64,000 nt of DNA. Origin: CBDBND01 sp965262665. Lineage in GTDB: Bacteria > Pseudomonadota > Alphaproteobacteria > Rhodospirillales > Rhodospirillaceae. Of the stretch, positions 17,913 to 26,755 are shown piece by piece (position 1 is the stretch's first letter; every line of letters starts with the position of its first letter). The position numbers were made by a program, and so were the translations under genes. The stretch covers positions 620,001 to 684,000 of the forward strand of contig CBDHFR010000003.1 in NCBI GenBank assembly GCA_965262665.1. The letters run 5' to 3'. Under the pieces are notes generated by a model that worked only from the letters and a program-made list of their open reading frames with translations, made no database searches and was not told the origin of the DNA.

Positions 17913-18082
17913 CGTTTTAGACGGGACTGCTGTACGAACGGACACCGGGGATTCAAATCCTGTCGGTGACCTGCAATAAACGTCAGAAAAGTGTCATCAA
18001 AGACACCTTTATTGTAATGAAACGGACCTATGTTGCGGCGCAACGGCTGAAAAGAATGAATAGATGACGGGGTTATGACTCA

Positions 18083-19144
18083 ATGATTACAGCGTTTCGT
18101 TTCCGCAGCTTTTTGACGGTCCTTATGTGGGCCGGTTTTTCCTTTCCTCTTGCTGCCACCGCCGCCGAGCAAATCAAGCTCTCCGTCAGCGGCAAGATGG
18201 AACAGTACTTCTTCTATATGGATGCGGATCAACTACCCGGGGAGAACCTCAATTCCACCGGCGCCTTGTCCGATGTGGAAGTTTATTTTTCCGGCAAGAC
18301 CGTACTCGACAACGGTGTTGAAATTTCCGCCCGTATGGAACTAGAAGCGGAACACGAAACCGGTCGGGATGCGGACGAGCAATACCTCGACATAAAGAGT
18401 GCCTTCGGCAAGCTCCGGATCGGCGAGACCGAAGGCTTCAATCACAATTACACCTACCACAATGCCTACGTCGCTTATGAAGACGACGAAATCGTCGGCC
18501 GCGTGGTGCCGCGACGTATTGCTATCGGGGCCAAAGAAGTTTTGACCTTCGAGCGGTTTACCGGCACCGCCTTCACACTTGGTTATGAATCGCCCACAGT
18601 GGCTGGCTTCACCATTGGGACCAACTACTTCCCGACCACCACCCAAGGCGAGGACGGCTTTTTCGACAAATCCTCCATCGACCACAACGCCTGGGAATTC
18701 ACCGGCGCTTGGGAAAGCGATATAGGCGGCGGCACCGTGGGTATCGCTGCGGGCTATTTCGACAGCCAATCCCGCGCTGGCGGCACCGACGGCGAGCAGG
18801 CCTGGAACGTCAGTGCCCAGATGGAGATGGGCGGGTTTACTATGGCCAGCGCCTATATCCGTTCAACCCCGGACGACAATCTGGATTCCACGGCGTTTAG
18901 TTTAGGGGCCACCTATAAAGTGGGACCCGTCGGGCTCGGCACCTCTTACTTTCGGGTGCGGGCCGACGCCACCCCCAATGCTTTGGTCCAGGACAAGCTG
19001 GACCAGGTCAAAGCGGAGGCCTCTTATATATTGGTCCGCGGCATCAAATTGGGACTTACCGGTTTTTGGGCCGGCCAGGAACCGGCGGGCGTGCCGGAGT
19101 TCGACGACATCGGTTTGATCAGCTCCGCTATACTGCGCTTTTAG
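18083..19144 (+). CDS. Gram-negative porin
   Basis: 353 residues with a signal peptide (FLTVLMWAGFSFPLAATAA) and mature start EQIKLSVSGKMEQYFFYMD. The pattern is that of the 16-strand trimeric porins of alphaproteobacteria: SGKTVLDNGVEISARMELEAE, SAFGKLRIGETEGFNHNYTYHN, the acidic loop-3 region, repeated short amphipathic strands, and terminal AILRF with Phe at the end. It should form a general diffusion pore in the outer membrane. It has its own downstream terminator (19189-19220). The leader is about 170 bases from the terminator of the candidate RNA upstream. Confidence 0.88.
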   Translation: MITAFRFRSFLTVLMWAGFSFPLAATAAEQIKLSVSGKMEQYFFYMDADQLPGENLNSTGALSDVEVYFSGKTVLDNGVEISARMELEAEHETGRDADEQYLDIKSAFGKLRIGETEGFNHNYTYHNAYVAYEDDEIVGRVVPRRIAIGAKEVLTFERFTGTAFTLGYESPTVAGFTIGTNYFPTTTQGEDGFFDKSSIDHNAWEFTGAWESDIGGGTVGIAAGYFDSQSRAGGTDGEQAWNVSAQMEMGGFTMASAYIRSTPDDNLDSTAFSLGATYKVGPVGLGTSYFRVRADATPNALVQDKLDQVKAEASYILVRGIKLGLTGFWAGQEPAGVPEFDDIGLISSAILRF

Positions 19145-19188
19145 GGTCGGTTTTAAGACCCCATTTCCGGTCGACCTTTGATAAGGTG

Positions 19189-19220
19189 CCCGCCCGATAA
19201 AAACGGGCGGGTTTCTTTTT
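19189..19220 (+). terminator. Rho-independent terminator of the porin gene
   Basis: An 8-bp stem CCCGCCCG / CGGGCGGG around a seven-base A-rich loop, followed by TTTCTTTTT. Its T run overlaps the first possible start codon (TTG at 19219) of the next gene, so that gene needs its own promoter, read-through, or a later start. Confidence 0.85.
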
Positions 19221-20775
19221 GACGACAGCACCAAACAACGTTGCCTTGGACGACGATGCCCTAGCGCCGTTTATGGGTGACTGGCTGCGCGACCGCGCAA
19301 CGGAACACCCTGACGATTTAGCCACCGTAGATCTCGCTCTGGGTGTCGAGCACCGCACCACGTACGGCGCTATGTACGACCGCTCGCGGCGCATCGCTGC
19401 GGTGCTAGCGGCCACGTACAATGTCAAAGCCGGCGACCGGGTCATGGTGCTGGCCACCAACGCCGGCGACCTTTACCAGATTCTGTTTGCCTGCTGGCGT
19501 GTCGGTGCGGTGTACATGCCGGTGAACTGGCGCCTGGCACCGCCGGAAGTGAGCGCCATCGTTGCCGATGCGACGCCGGCAATTATCATTGCCGATCGTG
19601 CGTTTGAATCGCTTGTAGCTGGCGTTAGGTTGCCGTTGTGGTGGCGTGAGGAAGACCACGGCAACAGCCCTTTCGAAAGTGAGATTGCGGGAGCCGACCC
19701 CTGGGACGAATTCGTCACGCCTGAACCTGACGCCATGACCACACTGCTCTACACCTCGGGGACCACCGGTCAGCCCAAGGGGGTGATCAACACCTGGTGC
19801 ATGCAGGCTATGGCCGTCAACCAGGCATTGATCACCAACTTGGGGCGCGACACCAAAACCCTGACGGCCGCACCCATGTTTCACACCGCCGGTCTCAATT
19901 CTTTTTCCCTACCGTTGTTTTATTACGGCGGCACGGTGCACATCATGCGCCAGTGGGATGCGGAGTTGGCGCTCAAGTATTTGTCTGATCCCGATGTGGG
20001 CATCACCCATATATTGGGTGTACCGGTACAGTTTCAGATGATGACCCAATGCGCCGGTTTTGCCGATGCCACCTTCCCCACCGTCGAACGCGCCGGCGCC
20101 GGTGGCACACCGGTGACCGAAGACCTGCTCACCCGGTTTCAAGACAAGGGCATGACCCTGTGCAATTCCTACGGCATGACCGAAGTATTCGGCGTTGCCA
20201 CATTGCCGCCCGACATGGCGCGTAAAAAACTGGGCGCTGCGGGCTTTCCCGTCACCGGTACGGAGATCCGCATCGCCGATACACACGACCGTCCGTTGGA
20301 CCCAAATGAAATCGGTGAGATTCAGATTAAGAGCCGCGGCGTGACGCCGGGCTATTGGCAGGCGCCGGAGTTGACCGCCCAGGCGTTCACCGCCGACGGC
20401 TGGTTCAAGACCGGCGACATGGGACGGCTGGACGAAGATGGGGCGCTCTATGTGGTCGACCGCAAGAAGGACATGTACATCTCGGGCGGTGAAAATGTCT
20501 ATCCGGCGGAAGTGGAAAACGTGCTGGCCACCTTTGCTGAAATTTCCCAGTCCGCCGTCATCGGTGTGTCCGACGAGCAATGGGGCGAAGTGGGACATGC
20601 GGTGATTGTTGTTAAAGACGGTGAAAGTTTAGGCGCGGACTCTGTTCAACAGCGTTGCGCCGAACAGCTTGCCCGGTTCAAAGTGCCTAAACATGTTTCG
20701 TTTACCAATGAAATTCCCCGAAGCGGTCAGGGCAAAGTGTTGAAGAATGAATTGAGGAAACGCTATGCCCGATGA
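19219..20775 (+). CDS. Acyl-CoA synthetase (AMP-forming ligase)
   Basis: 518 residues if begun at TTG 19219; an ATG at 19273 (residue 19, MGDWLRDRA) is a more likely start since the TTG lies in a terminator. The ANL-family motifs are complete: the P-loop TLLYTSGTTGQPKG near residue 180, NSYGMTE (A5), GWFKTGDMGRLDEDG (A7), DRKKDMYISGGENVYPAEVE (A8), and the catalytic Lys in PRSGQGKVLKNELRK (A10). It makes an acyl-adenylate and then the CoA thioester. The next two genes overlap by 11 and 4 bases, so ligase, nitronate monooxygenase and thioesterase form one operon that probably handles a carboxylic-acid substrate. Confidence 0.9.
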   Translation: MTTAPNNVALDDDALAPFMGDWLRDRATEHPDDLATVDLALGVEHRTTYGAMYDRSRRIAAVLAATYNVKAGDRVMVLATNAGDLYQILFACWRVGAVYMPVNWRLAPPEVSAIVADATPAIIIADRAFESLVAGVRLPLWWREEDHGNSPFESEIAGADPWDEFVTPEPDAMTTLLYTSGTTGQPKGVINTWCMQAMAVNQALITNLGRDTKTLTAAPMFHTAGLNSFSLPLFYYGGTVHIMRQWDAELALKYLSDPDVGITHILGVPVQFQMMTQCAGFADATFPTVERAGAGGTPVTEDLLTRFQDKGMTLCNSYGMTEVFGVATLPPDMARKKLGAAGFPVTGTEIRIADTHDRPLDPNEIGEIQIKSRGVTPGYWQAPELTAQAFTADGWFKTGDMGRLDEDGALYVVDRKKDMYISGGENVYPAEVENVLATFAEISQSAVIGVSDEQWGEVGHAVIVVKDGESLGADSVQQRCAEQLARFKVPKHVSFTNEIPRSGQGKVLKNELRKRYAR

Positions 20776-21754
20776 GTCGCACGCCGTGCAAATCGATGCC
20801 GTCAACGCTCGCGTGGCCGCTATCAAACAGCGGCTGTCTGTGCCCGCTTTCGCCGCGCCCATGTTTCTGGTCTCCGGGCCCGAGCTGGTCATCGCTGCCT
20901 GCAAGGCCGGTGTGATCGGATCGTTCCCGACCATGAACGCGCGGCCCATCAGTGTTTTGGAACAGTGGTTCGAGCGTATCACCTCGGAGCTGGCGGATGC
21001 GGAACAACAATCCCCCGGCACCGTCGCGCCCTGGTCCGCCAATCTCATCGTTCACCGTACCTTCGAGCGTTTCGAGGAAGACATGGCCCTGGTGCAAAAA
21101 TACAAACCGGACATCGTCATCACCGCATTGGGATCGCCCAGGCGAGTAACCGAACAGGTGCACGACTACGGCGGTTTGGTCTTCGCCGATGTCAACTCAA
21201 TGACCTATGCCAAGAAGGCGGTCGACTCCGGTGCCGACGGATTGGTGCTGGTCTCTGCCGGGGCCGGCGGACATACCGGTTTCGTCACCGGGTTTTCTTT
21301 CGTCCCCGCCATCCGCTCGTTCTTTGACGGGCCGATCATTTTGGGCGGCGGCATCGTCGACGGGGCCGGTATCCGCGCTGCTGAAGTGCTTGGCGCCGAC
21401 TTCGCTTATCTCGGCACCCGTTTCATACCGACCGAAGAAAGCATGGCCAACGACAAGTACCGCCAGATGCTGGTGGAATCCACCGAAGAGGATCTCATTC
21501 TCACCGCCCACTTCACCGGCGTGCCCGCCAACTACCTACGGCCGTCCATCGAAGCGGCGGGCATCGACCCGGAAAAACTAGGCGTGCGCGAAGAAAAGAA
21601 ATTTAACAGCCGGGGCAGCGATAGCGAGACCAAAGCCTGGCGGGATATTTTTTCCGCCGGCCAGGGCCTGCGCACCATCGACCGTGTACAAAGTGTTGCT
21701 GACCTCGTCGGCGAACTCAAAGCCGAGTACATCAAAGCGAAAGTGAAACCATGA
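20765..21754 (+). CDS. Nitronate monooxygenase family (FMN, TIM barrel)
   Basis: 329 residues. The FMN-dependent TIM-barrel pattern is clear: FAAPMFLVSGPELVIAACKAGVIGSFPTMNAR at the start, ADGLVLVSAGAGGHTGF in the phosphate/active-site loop (the GGHxG motif that holds the catalytic His), ILGGGIVDGAGIRAAEVLGADFAYLGTRF (FMN phosphate site), and a C-terminal lid. The family oxidises nitronates, but many members reduce enoyl or keto groups, so the nitro substrate is not certain. It overlaps the ligase gene by 11 bases, and its stop overlaps the next start as ATGA. Confidence 0.88.
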   Translation: MPDESHAVQIDAVNARVAAIKQRLSVPAFAAPMFLVSGPELVIAACKAGVIGSFPTMNARPISVLEQWFERITSELADAEQQSPGTVAPWSANLIVHRTFERFEEDMALVQKYKPDIVITALGSPRRVTEQVHDYGGLVFADVNSMTYAKKAVDSGADGLVLVSAGAGGHTGFVTGFSFVPAIRSFFDGPIILGGGIVDGAGIRAAEVLGADFAYLGTRFIPTEESMANDKYRQMLVESTEEDLILTAHFTGVPANYLRPSIEAAGIDPEKLGVREEKKFNSRGSDSETKAWRDIFSAGQGLRTIDRVQSVADLVGELKAEYIKAKVKP

Positions 21755-22146
21755 CAACCCTCACCCCGCCGCCCATCAAGGCCCGGGAACTGCTCGGCGG
21801 CAGCGAAGCCAACTTCGATGAAGACACCGGCGTCGGTCGCATCCGCTACACCCCCACCGACGGCTTGATGAACCCAGCCGGCACCGTGCTCGGCGGCTAC
21901 CTCGCCGCCATGCTCGACGATGTCGCTGGTCTTGCCACTTGGTACGGCTGTGGAGAACGCTGGTTTGCCACGGCGCAGATGTCGGCCTCGTTTTTGCGCG
22001 GCGCCAAACTGGACGACGTGCTCATCGGCGAAGCGGTGGTCACCGGCAACGGCAAGCGGCAGGCCTTCATCGACGCCACGCTCAAACGGGAAAGCGACGG
22101 CAAGGTCATCGCCAACGCTACATTGGTGCAAACGTTTTTGGATTAG
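21751..22146 (+). CDS. PaaI-type hotdog thioesterase
   Basis: 131 residues forming one hotdog domain: LMNPAGTVLGGYLAAMLDDVAGLATWYGCG carries the N-G/A-G-T-xHGG-like motif (here NPAGTVLGGYLAAMLDD, with the acid at the helix end), followed by strands TAQMSASFLRGAKLDDVLIGEAVVTGNGKRQAFIDATL and VIANATLVQTF. Such enzymes release free acids from CoA thioesters. Translation is coupled to the previous gene by ATGA overlap, which supports the idea that the operon activates a substrate with CoA, oxidises it and releases it. Confidence 0.85.
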   Translation: MTTLTPPPIKARELLGGSEANFDEDTGVGRIRYTPTDGLMNPAGTVLGGYLAAMLDDVAGLATWYGCGERWFATAQMSASFLRGAKLDDVLIGEAVVTGNGKRQAFIDATLKRESDGKVIANATLVQTFLD

Positions 22147-22496
22147 GGCGTGCTTTCAAGACACCGTGCGAAACCAATACGTTGGGCCTATAAAAATATC
22201 CGCCGGATTAGAGGAGAAGGGTATAGTTGTCTCCTATAGAGAATAATTTGTCGTAGTTACTCAACGTAATGCTCATCAGTGAAGAGTATAAAAAACTAAA
22301 CACCGCGCTACACGGTGAAAGCGCGGCGTATGGCGCAACGGCCCATAAGTACACCTCCACCATTGCGCAGATTGTGTTGGCCAGTGGCGATACGTCGGTC
22401 CTCGACTATGGGTGTGGCAAAGGCACGTTAAAGCCCGCTCTGTTAGACCTTATCCCCGGTCTTATACCAGCGGTCGTTGAGATTGATTCTCTTTTA

Positions 22497-23403
22497 GAGG
22501 CCGTTTCGAAAGGGGTTGAGTGGCCGGTGTCGATGTGATTCCAGGAAGGTTGCTGAAACCGATCTGGAGCCGCCATGTGGACGCCGACCACCCGAGAGCA
22601 GCATAGCCGCAAGGCGCTGCGTTATCAGACTGATTTGACCGCTGCGGAGTGGGTTGTGATCGAGCCTCATTTGCCTCCGGCTCATGGCACGGGACGGCCC
22701 CGGTCATGGCCGATGCGAGAGATCGTCAACGGCATTTTCTACGTGATGCGGGCTGGCTGCCCTTGGCGCTTGCTGCCAAGCGATTTACCACCGTGGGGCA
22801 CGATCTATCGCTGGTTCGCTAAGTTCCGCGACGACGGCCTCCTTGAGAAGATCAACCACTTTCTGGTCATGGCCGATCGCGAGCGGGTCGGACGCGAGGC
22901 CAGCCCGAGCGGCGCGATTATCGACAGCCAGAGCGTCAAGACGACCGAGGCTGGTGGCCCCCGCGGCTACGATGCGGGCAAGAAGATCAAGGGGCGCAAG
23001 CGCCACGCGCTGGTCGACACCGACGGGCGCGGCCTCGTGCTCGAGGCGCATCCGGCGAGTATCCAGGACCGCGATGGTGGCGGGCCGCTGCTGTGCGCCT
23101 CACGCGGCTCGTTTCCGTTCATCGAGAAGGTCTTTGCCGACAGCGGCTACGCCGGCGAGAAGGTCGCCACGGCCACCATGATCGCCGTCGAGATCGTGCG
23201 CAAAAGCCCCGATCAGGTCGGCTTCGCCGTCCAACCGCGCCGCTGGGTCGTGGAGCGCTTCTTCGCCTGGATCAACCGCAACCGGCGACTGGCAAAGGAC
23301 TTCGAGGCCACCATCGCCTCGGCCCGCGCCTTCCTCTACGCCGCCTCCGTCATACTCCTCGTCCGCAGATTGGCCCGAGCCGCATGACTTTCGAAACCGA
23401 CTC
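22497..23403 (+). mobile_element. IS5-family element (IS427-like), intact, inserted in the IS630 copy
   Basis: 907 bases with imperfect terminal inverted repeats GAGGCCGTTTCGAAAG and GAGTCGGTTTCGAAAG (14 of 16 match). A TTA target duplication flanks it (22494-22496 and 23404-23406), typical of the TNA targets of the IS427 group. Removing the element restores exactly the left-end sequence of the other IS630 copies, which proves the order of insertion. Confidence 0.9.
22575..23387 (+). CDS. IS5-family transposase
   Basis: 270 residues in a single frame. The N-terminal helical domain (LTAAEWVVIEPHLPP) and YRWFAKFRDDGLLEKI are typical of IS427-group enzymes. The DDE residues lie in IIDSQSVKT (first Asp), FADSGYAG (second Asp) and WVVERFFAWINRNRRLAKDFE (Glu with the Y/R-x-x-x-E helix). 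No frameshift is seen, so the element may be active. Confidence 0.93.
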   Translation: MWTPTTREQHSRKALRYQTDLTAAEWVVIEPHLPPAHGTGRPRSWPMREIVNGIFYVMRAGCPWRLLPSDLPPWGTIYRWFAKFRDDGLLEKINHFLVMADRERVGREASPSGAIIDSQSVKTTEAGGPRGYDAGKKIKGRKRHALVDTDGRGLVLEAHPASIQDRDGGGPLLCASRGSFPFIEKVFADSGYAGEKVATATMIAVEIVRKSPDQVGFAVQPRRWVVERFFAWINRNRRLAKDFEATIASARAFLYAASVILLVRRLARAA

Positions 23404-24126
23404 TTAGGGATTCCCCACGGCGCAATGATGTGATTCATAGAAAGCCGGCTTTAAATGGAGGATTTGATGTCGGCGAAGATCCCGTTGCGAACGGACTATG
23501 ACGCGGTCCAAGCGCGGGCCTTGGCGCGCAAAGCGACAGATCCCAATCAGGTGCGCCGCCTTCTGGCGATTGCGGCGGTTTATGATGACATGAACCGTAG
23601 GGATGCGGCGGCGGTTGGCGGCATGGACCGCCAGAGCCTGCGCGACTGGGTGTACCGGTTCAATCAGGCAGGCCCCGAGGGCCTGCACGACCACAAATCT
23701 CCCGGCGCGGTTCCGCAGCTGACGGCGGTGGAGAGGGTGGCGTTGGCGGAGATCGTCGAGGCGGACCCGGACCCGGACAGCGACGGCGTCGTGCGCTGGC
23801 GCCGGCTCGACCCTCAGGACCTGGTTGTGGCATTCGACGTGATGGAACACATAGAGCCTCATTGTCTGGACGACGTTCTTGCCCATATTCAGTCAAAGGC
23901 GCTGAAGCACGCGGTCTTTCTCATCGCCAACGTGCCGGCAAAAAGTTTCTGCCAGACGGGCGAAACACTCATCTGATCGTTGAAGATAAACAATGGTGGG
24001 AGCACAAAATCGCACCTTACTTTGACATCAAGGAAGCGGTCGATGCGGGCACGGAATGCCTGGTCATCTGTTCGGCCTTAACCCATGACCACGGGTAAAT
24101 GAGCAGGGTTGGGATGGTAAGTTTAA

Positions 24127-24158
24127 AGAAAGGACCGCTCGTTTGAGCGGCCCTTTCT
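24127..24158 (-). terminator. Terminator downstream of katG
   Basis: A long stem AGAAAGGaCCGCTC / GAGCGGcCCTTTCT around GTTT with one mismatch. On the minus strand it is followed by a T-rich stretch (CTTTAAA), in the right place to end katG transcription. It could work both ways. Confidence 0.7.
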
Positions 24159-24200
24159 GTTGGCGGTCCTAAGAAAGAACCAGCAAGTTATCTGCCAAGA

Positions 24201-26507
24201 TCACGCGGTGAGATCAAACCTGTCCAGGTTCATCACTTTGGTCCATGCGGCCACAAAGTCACGCACGAACTTCTCTTTGCAATCGTCCTGGGCGTAGACC
24301 TCGCCCAAGGCACGCAGTTGCGAGTTTGATCCGAAGACCAGGTCCACTCGTGTTCCGGTCCATTTAGCTTCACCAGTTTCGCGATCACGGCCTTGGAAGA
24401 CATCACCAGCATCTGACGTGGGGCTCCAGACGGTTCCCATATCCAACAGATTGACGAAGAAGTCGTTGGTCAGTTCACCGACGCGCTCAGAGAAGACGCC
24501 GTGGTTCGAGCCACCTGAATTAGCGCCGAGCACACGCAGTCCACCAACCAGCGCCGTCATCTCAGGAGCGCTGAGGGTCAGGAGCTGCGCTTTGTCGACC
24601 AGCATTCGCTCTGCCGGCACGGTGTAGGCCGCTTTCTGAAAATTGCGGAAACCATCCGCCTCCGGTTCCAGCACTGCGAACCCTTCAACATCGGTCTGGT
24701 CCTGTGATGCGTCGGTGCGACCGGGTGTGAAGGACACCTCCACATCTTGGCCGGCGTCTTTTGCGGCCTGTTCAACCGCCGCACAGCCACCGAACACGAT
24801 GAGATCGGCCATGGAGACTTTCTTGCCACGGCGTGCAGTGTCGTTGAAGTCCTTCTGGATATCCTCCAGTGTGGCCAGTACCTTGGCGAGTTGGGCTGGC
24901 TGGTTTGCTTCCCAGTCCTTCTGCGGGGCGAGGCGGACGCGTCCACCGTTGGCGCCGCCGCGGTTATCGGACCCGCGGAAAGTTGACGCCGAGGCCCACG
25001 CTGCACTCACCAGTTCATTCACCGACAAACCGCTGTCCACGATCTCCTCTTTAAGGTCTTCAATGTCGCCGTCATCGATCAATCGATGGTCGGCGGCAGG
25101 GACTGGGTCTTGCCAGATCAAATCCTCGTCGGGCACCTCGGGACCGAAGTACCGGGCTTTGGGGCCCATGTCGCGATGAGTGAGCTTGAACCATGCCCGT
25201 GCGAACGCATCGGCTAGCTCGTCCGGATTTTCGTAGAAGCGGCGCGAGATCGGTTCGTAAATCGGATCAAAGCGCAGCGACATGTCGGCCGTCGTCATCA
25301 TCGGCGGGGCCAGCTTGGACGGGTCGTGCGCATCGGGAATCAAGTTCTCGGGCTTGGGATTTATCGGCACCCATTGTTGCGCACCAGCGGGGCTCTTGGT
25401 CAGCTCCCACTCGTAGGTGAACAGCATCTCGAAGTAGCCGTTGTCCCATTGGGTCGGGTTCGGCTTCCAAGCGCCTTCAATGCCGCTGGTTGTGGTGTGC
25501 ACGCCCATGCCGCTTTCAAACCTGTTGATCCAGCCAAACCCCTGTTCTTCGATGGGCGCTGCTTCAGGTTCAGGACCGACCAGCGCCGGATCACCGGCGC
25601 CGTGGGCTTTGCCGAAGGTGTGGCCACCGGCCACAAGAGCGACGGTTTCCTCGTCGTTCATGCCCATACGCCCAAAAGTTTCGCGGACGTCCCGGCCCGA
25701 CGCGACAGGATCGGGGTTACCGTCAGGACCTTCGGGGTTAACGTAAATCAGACCCATCTGAACCGCAGCCAGCGGGTTCTCCAAATCACGCTCACCGCTA
25801 TACCGCTCATTGGCGAGCCACTCGGTTTCCGCACCCCAATAGATGTCTTCCTCGGGCTGCCAGACGTCTTTTCGGCCGCCACCGAAACCAAAGGTTTTGA
25901 AACCCATGGACTCCAGCGCCACATTGCCTGTGAGGATCATGAGGTCGGCCCAGGAAATTTGGTTGCCGTACTTCTGCTTGATCGGCCACAGCAGACGGCG
26001 CGCTTTGTCGAGGTTGCCGTTGTCCGGCCAACTGTTCACCGGGGCAAAACGCAGATTGCCGGTCCCGGCACCGCCACGACCATCACCCGTGCGGTACGTA
26101 CCGGCGACGTGCCAAGCCATGCGGATGAAAAGGCCACCGTAATGGCCCCAGTCGGCGGGCCACCAATCTTGGCTGTCGGTCATCAAGTCGCGCAAATCTT
26201 GTTTGAGCGCCTCGTAGTCCAAATTCTTAAAGGTTTCGGCGTAATCGAAATCCCCGTCCATCGGGTCGGAGGCAGGTGCGTGCTGATGCAGGACGGTGAG
26301 ATTGAGTTGCCCGGGCCACCATTCATTGCCGGCGAGCGCACCGCCAACAGTCGATCCGAGTGCGTCGTCCATTGATTGGGCTGCAGCGCTTAAGGGCTGG
26401 GTGGTGGCGGCAGCAGCAAGTGCGGTGGACGCGGCCAGAACACTGCGGCGGCTGGTCCCCGGCTGTCCCCCAGAGTGTCCAAAGGGGCATTTTGATTGTT
26501 TCGACAT
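24201..26507 (-). CDS. katG: Catalase-peroxidase with twin-arginine signal
   Basis: 768 residues. The two-domain KatG layout is complete. In the N-terminal heme domain, R129, W132 and H133 (RMAWHVAGTYR) form the distal site; Y255 (IYVNPEG) and M281 (GRMGMND) complete the Trp-Tyr-Met crosslink needed for catalase activity; H296 in GGHTFGKAHG is the proximal heme ligand. The C-terminal domain is the usual inactive duplicate. Unlike cytosolic KatG, it has a 45-residue N-terminal extension with SRRSVLAASTALAAAA, a twin-arginine signal ending AAA, so it is probably exported folded to the periplasm. The neighbours upstream are two more genes with twin-arginine signals. Confidence 0.95.
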   Translation of the reverse strand: MSKQSKCPFGHSGGQPGTSRRSVLAASTALAAAATTQPLSAAAQSMDDALGSTVGGALAGNEWWPGQLNLTVLHQHAPASDPMDGDFDYAETFKNLDYEALKQDLRDLMTDSQDWWPADWGHYGGLFIRMAWHVAGTYRTGDGRGGAGTGNLRFAPVNSWPDNGNLDKARRLLWPIKQKYGNQISWADLMILTGNVALESMGFKTFGFGGGRKDVWQPEEDIYWGAETEWLANERYSGERDLENPLAAVQMGLIYVNPEGPDGNPDPVASGRDVRETFGRMGMNDEETVALVAGGHTFGKAHGAGDPALVGPEPEAAPIEEQGFGWINRFESGMGVHTTTSGIEGAWKPNPTQWDNGYFEMLFTYEWELTKSPAGAQQWVPINPKPENLIPDAHDPSKLAPPMMTTADMSLRFDPIYEPISRRFYENPDELADAFARAWFKLTHRDMGPKARYFGPEVPDEDLIWQDPVPAADHRLIDDGDIEDLKEEIVDSGLSVNELVSAAWASASTFRGSDNRGGANGGRVRLAPQKDWEANQPAQLAKVLATLEDIQKDFNDTARRGKKVSMADLIVFGGCAAVEQAAKDAGQDVEVSFTPGRTDASQDQTDVEGFAVLEPEADGFRNFQKAAYTVPAERMLVDKAQLLTLSAPEMTALVGGLRVLGANSGGSNHGVFSERVGELTNDFFVNLLDMGTVWSPTSDAGDVFQGRDRETGEAKWTGTRVDLVFGSNSQLRALGEVYAQDDCKEKFVRDFVAAWTKVMNLDRFDLTA

Positions 26508-26635
26508 TTCAATCTCCTCTAATTGAAAGTGCGTTCTACTAAGTCGGCATCAGACTACGTACCCACCTTAGTCGGGCACAGCGCGGCCGAATAACTTCGA
26601 TACTAATCTAGCCGTCCGGGCTGTCAATTAGTTTT

Positions 26636-26657
26636 TAATTATTCTAATTCTAATAAA
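26636..26657. promoter_or_regulatory. AT-rich palindrome upstream of katG, candidate operator
   Basis: TTATTCTAATTCTAATAA (26639-26656) is an imperfect palindrome with TTCTAAT repeated, lying about 130 bases before the katG start. It resembles the AT-rich repeats bound by Fur-family regulators (PerR, Irr), which often control catalases. No regulator gene is nearby, so the assignment is a guess from pattern. Confidence 0.3.
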
Positions 26658-26704
26658 GGTTGTGAAAGCATGCGGCCGCGTTGATTGCCAGGCCACGGAC
26701 AAAC

Positions 26705-26736
26705 CCCGCTCCGGTTTTCCAGAGCGGGTTTTGATT
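26705..26736 (-). terminator. Hairpin terminator after the first exported methyltransferase gene
   Basis: A seven-pair stem CCCGCTC / GAGCGGG with a ten-base loop. It lies 20 bases beyond the stop of the gene at 26756. T runs flank both sides (TTTTGATTT on plus, a weaker GTTTG on minus), so it may be bidirectional. Confidence 0.55.
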
Positions 26737-26755
26737 TGAACCTCAAAGCATAAAA

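Larger units (their letters stand above)
22467..23812 (+). mobile_element. IS630-type element, copy A (5' part only, carrying an IS5)
   Basis: The left end CCAGCGGTCGTTGAG follows a TA at 22465-22466, as in copies at 29.7 and 60.4 kb. After 30 bases it is interrupted by an IS5 (22497-23403) and resumes at 23404 with GGATTCCCCACGG and the start of orfA (from 23467). Identity with the complete copy at 60.4 kb ends at about 23812, inside orfA, where host methyltransferase sequence begins. The right end is lost. Confidence 0.85.
22269..24098 (+). pseudogene. Methyltransferase gene split by nested IS elements
   Basis: The N-terminal piece (22269-22466) reads MLISEEYKKLNTALHGES and on to the SAM-binding motif VLDYGCGKGTLKPALLDL. 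It is cut at a TA by an IS630 remnant. The C-terminal piece resumes at 23813 with DLVVAFDVMEHIEPHCLDDV and continues to 24098 (GRNTHLIVEDKQWWEHKI). About 20-25 residues between motif I and the DVMEHIEP segment are missing together with the right end of the IS630, so a deletion followed the insertion. The C-terminal piece also needs one extra A in the A run at 23940-23944 to keep frame. The intact family is a small class I methyltransferase of unknown substrate. Confidence 0.75.

Noticed and set aside
17935..17975. A tRNA T-arm-like stretch (GGGGATTCAAATCC) suggesting a tRNA or two-piece tmRNA end
   Set aside because: The stem has two G-T pairs and the loop is shifted from TTCRANN; no matching 5' acceptor strand, anticodon arm, tag frame or CCA was found nearby.
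23862..24098. A separate 78-residue plus-strand gene
   Set aside because: It is the frameshifted C-terminal end of the split methyltransferase.
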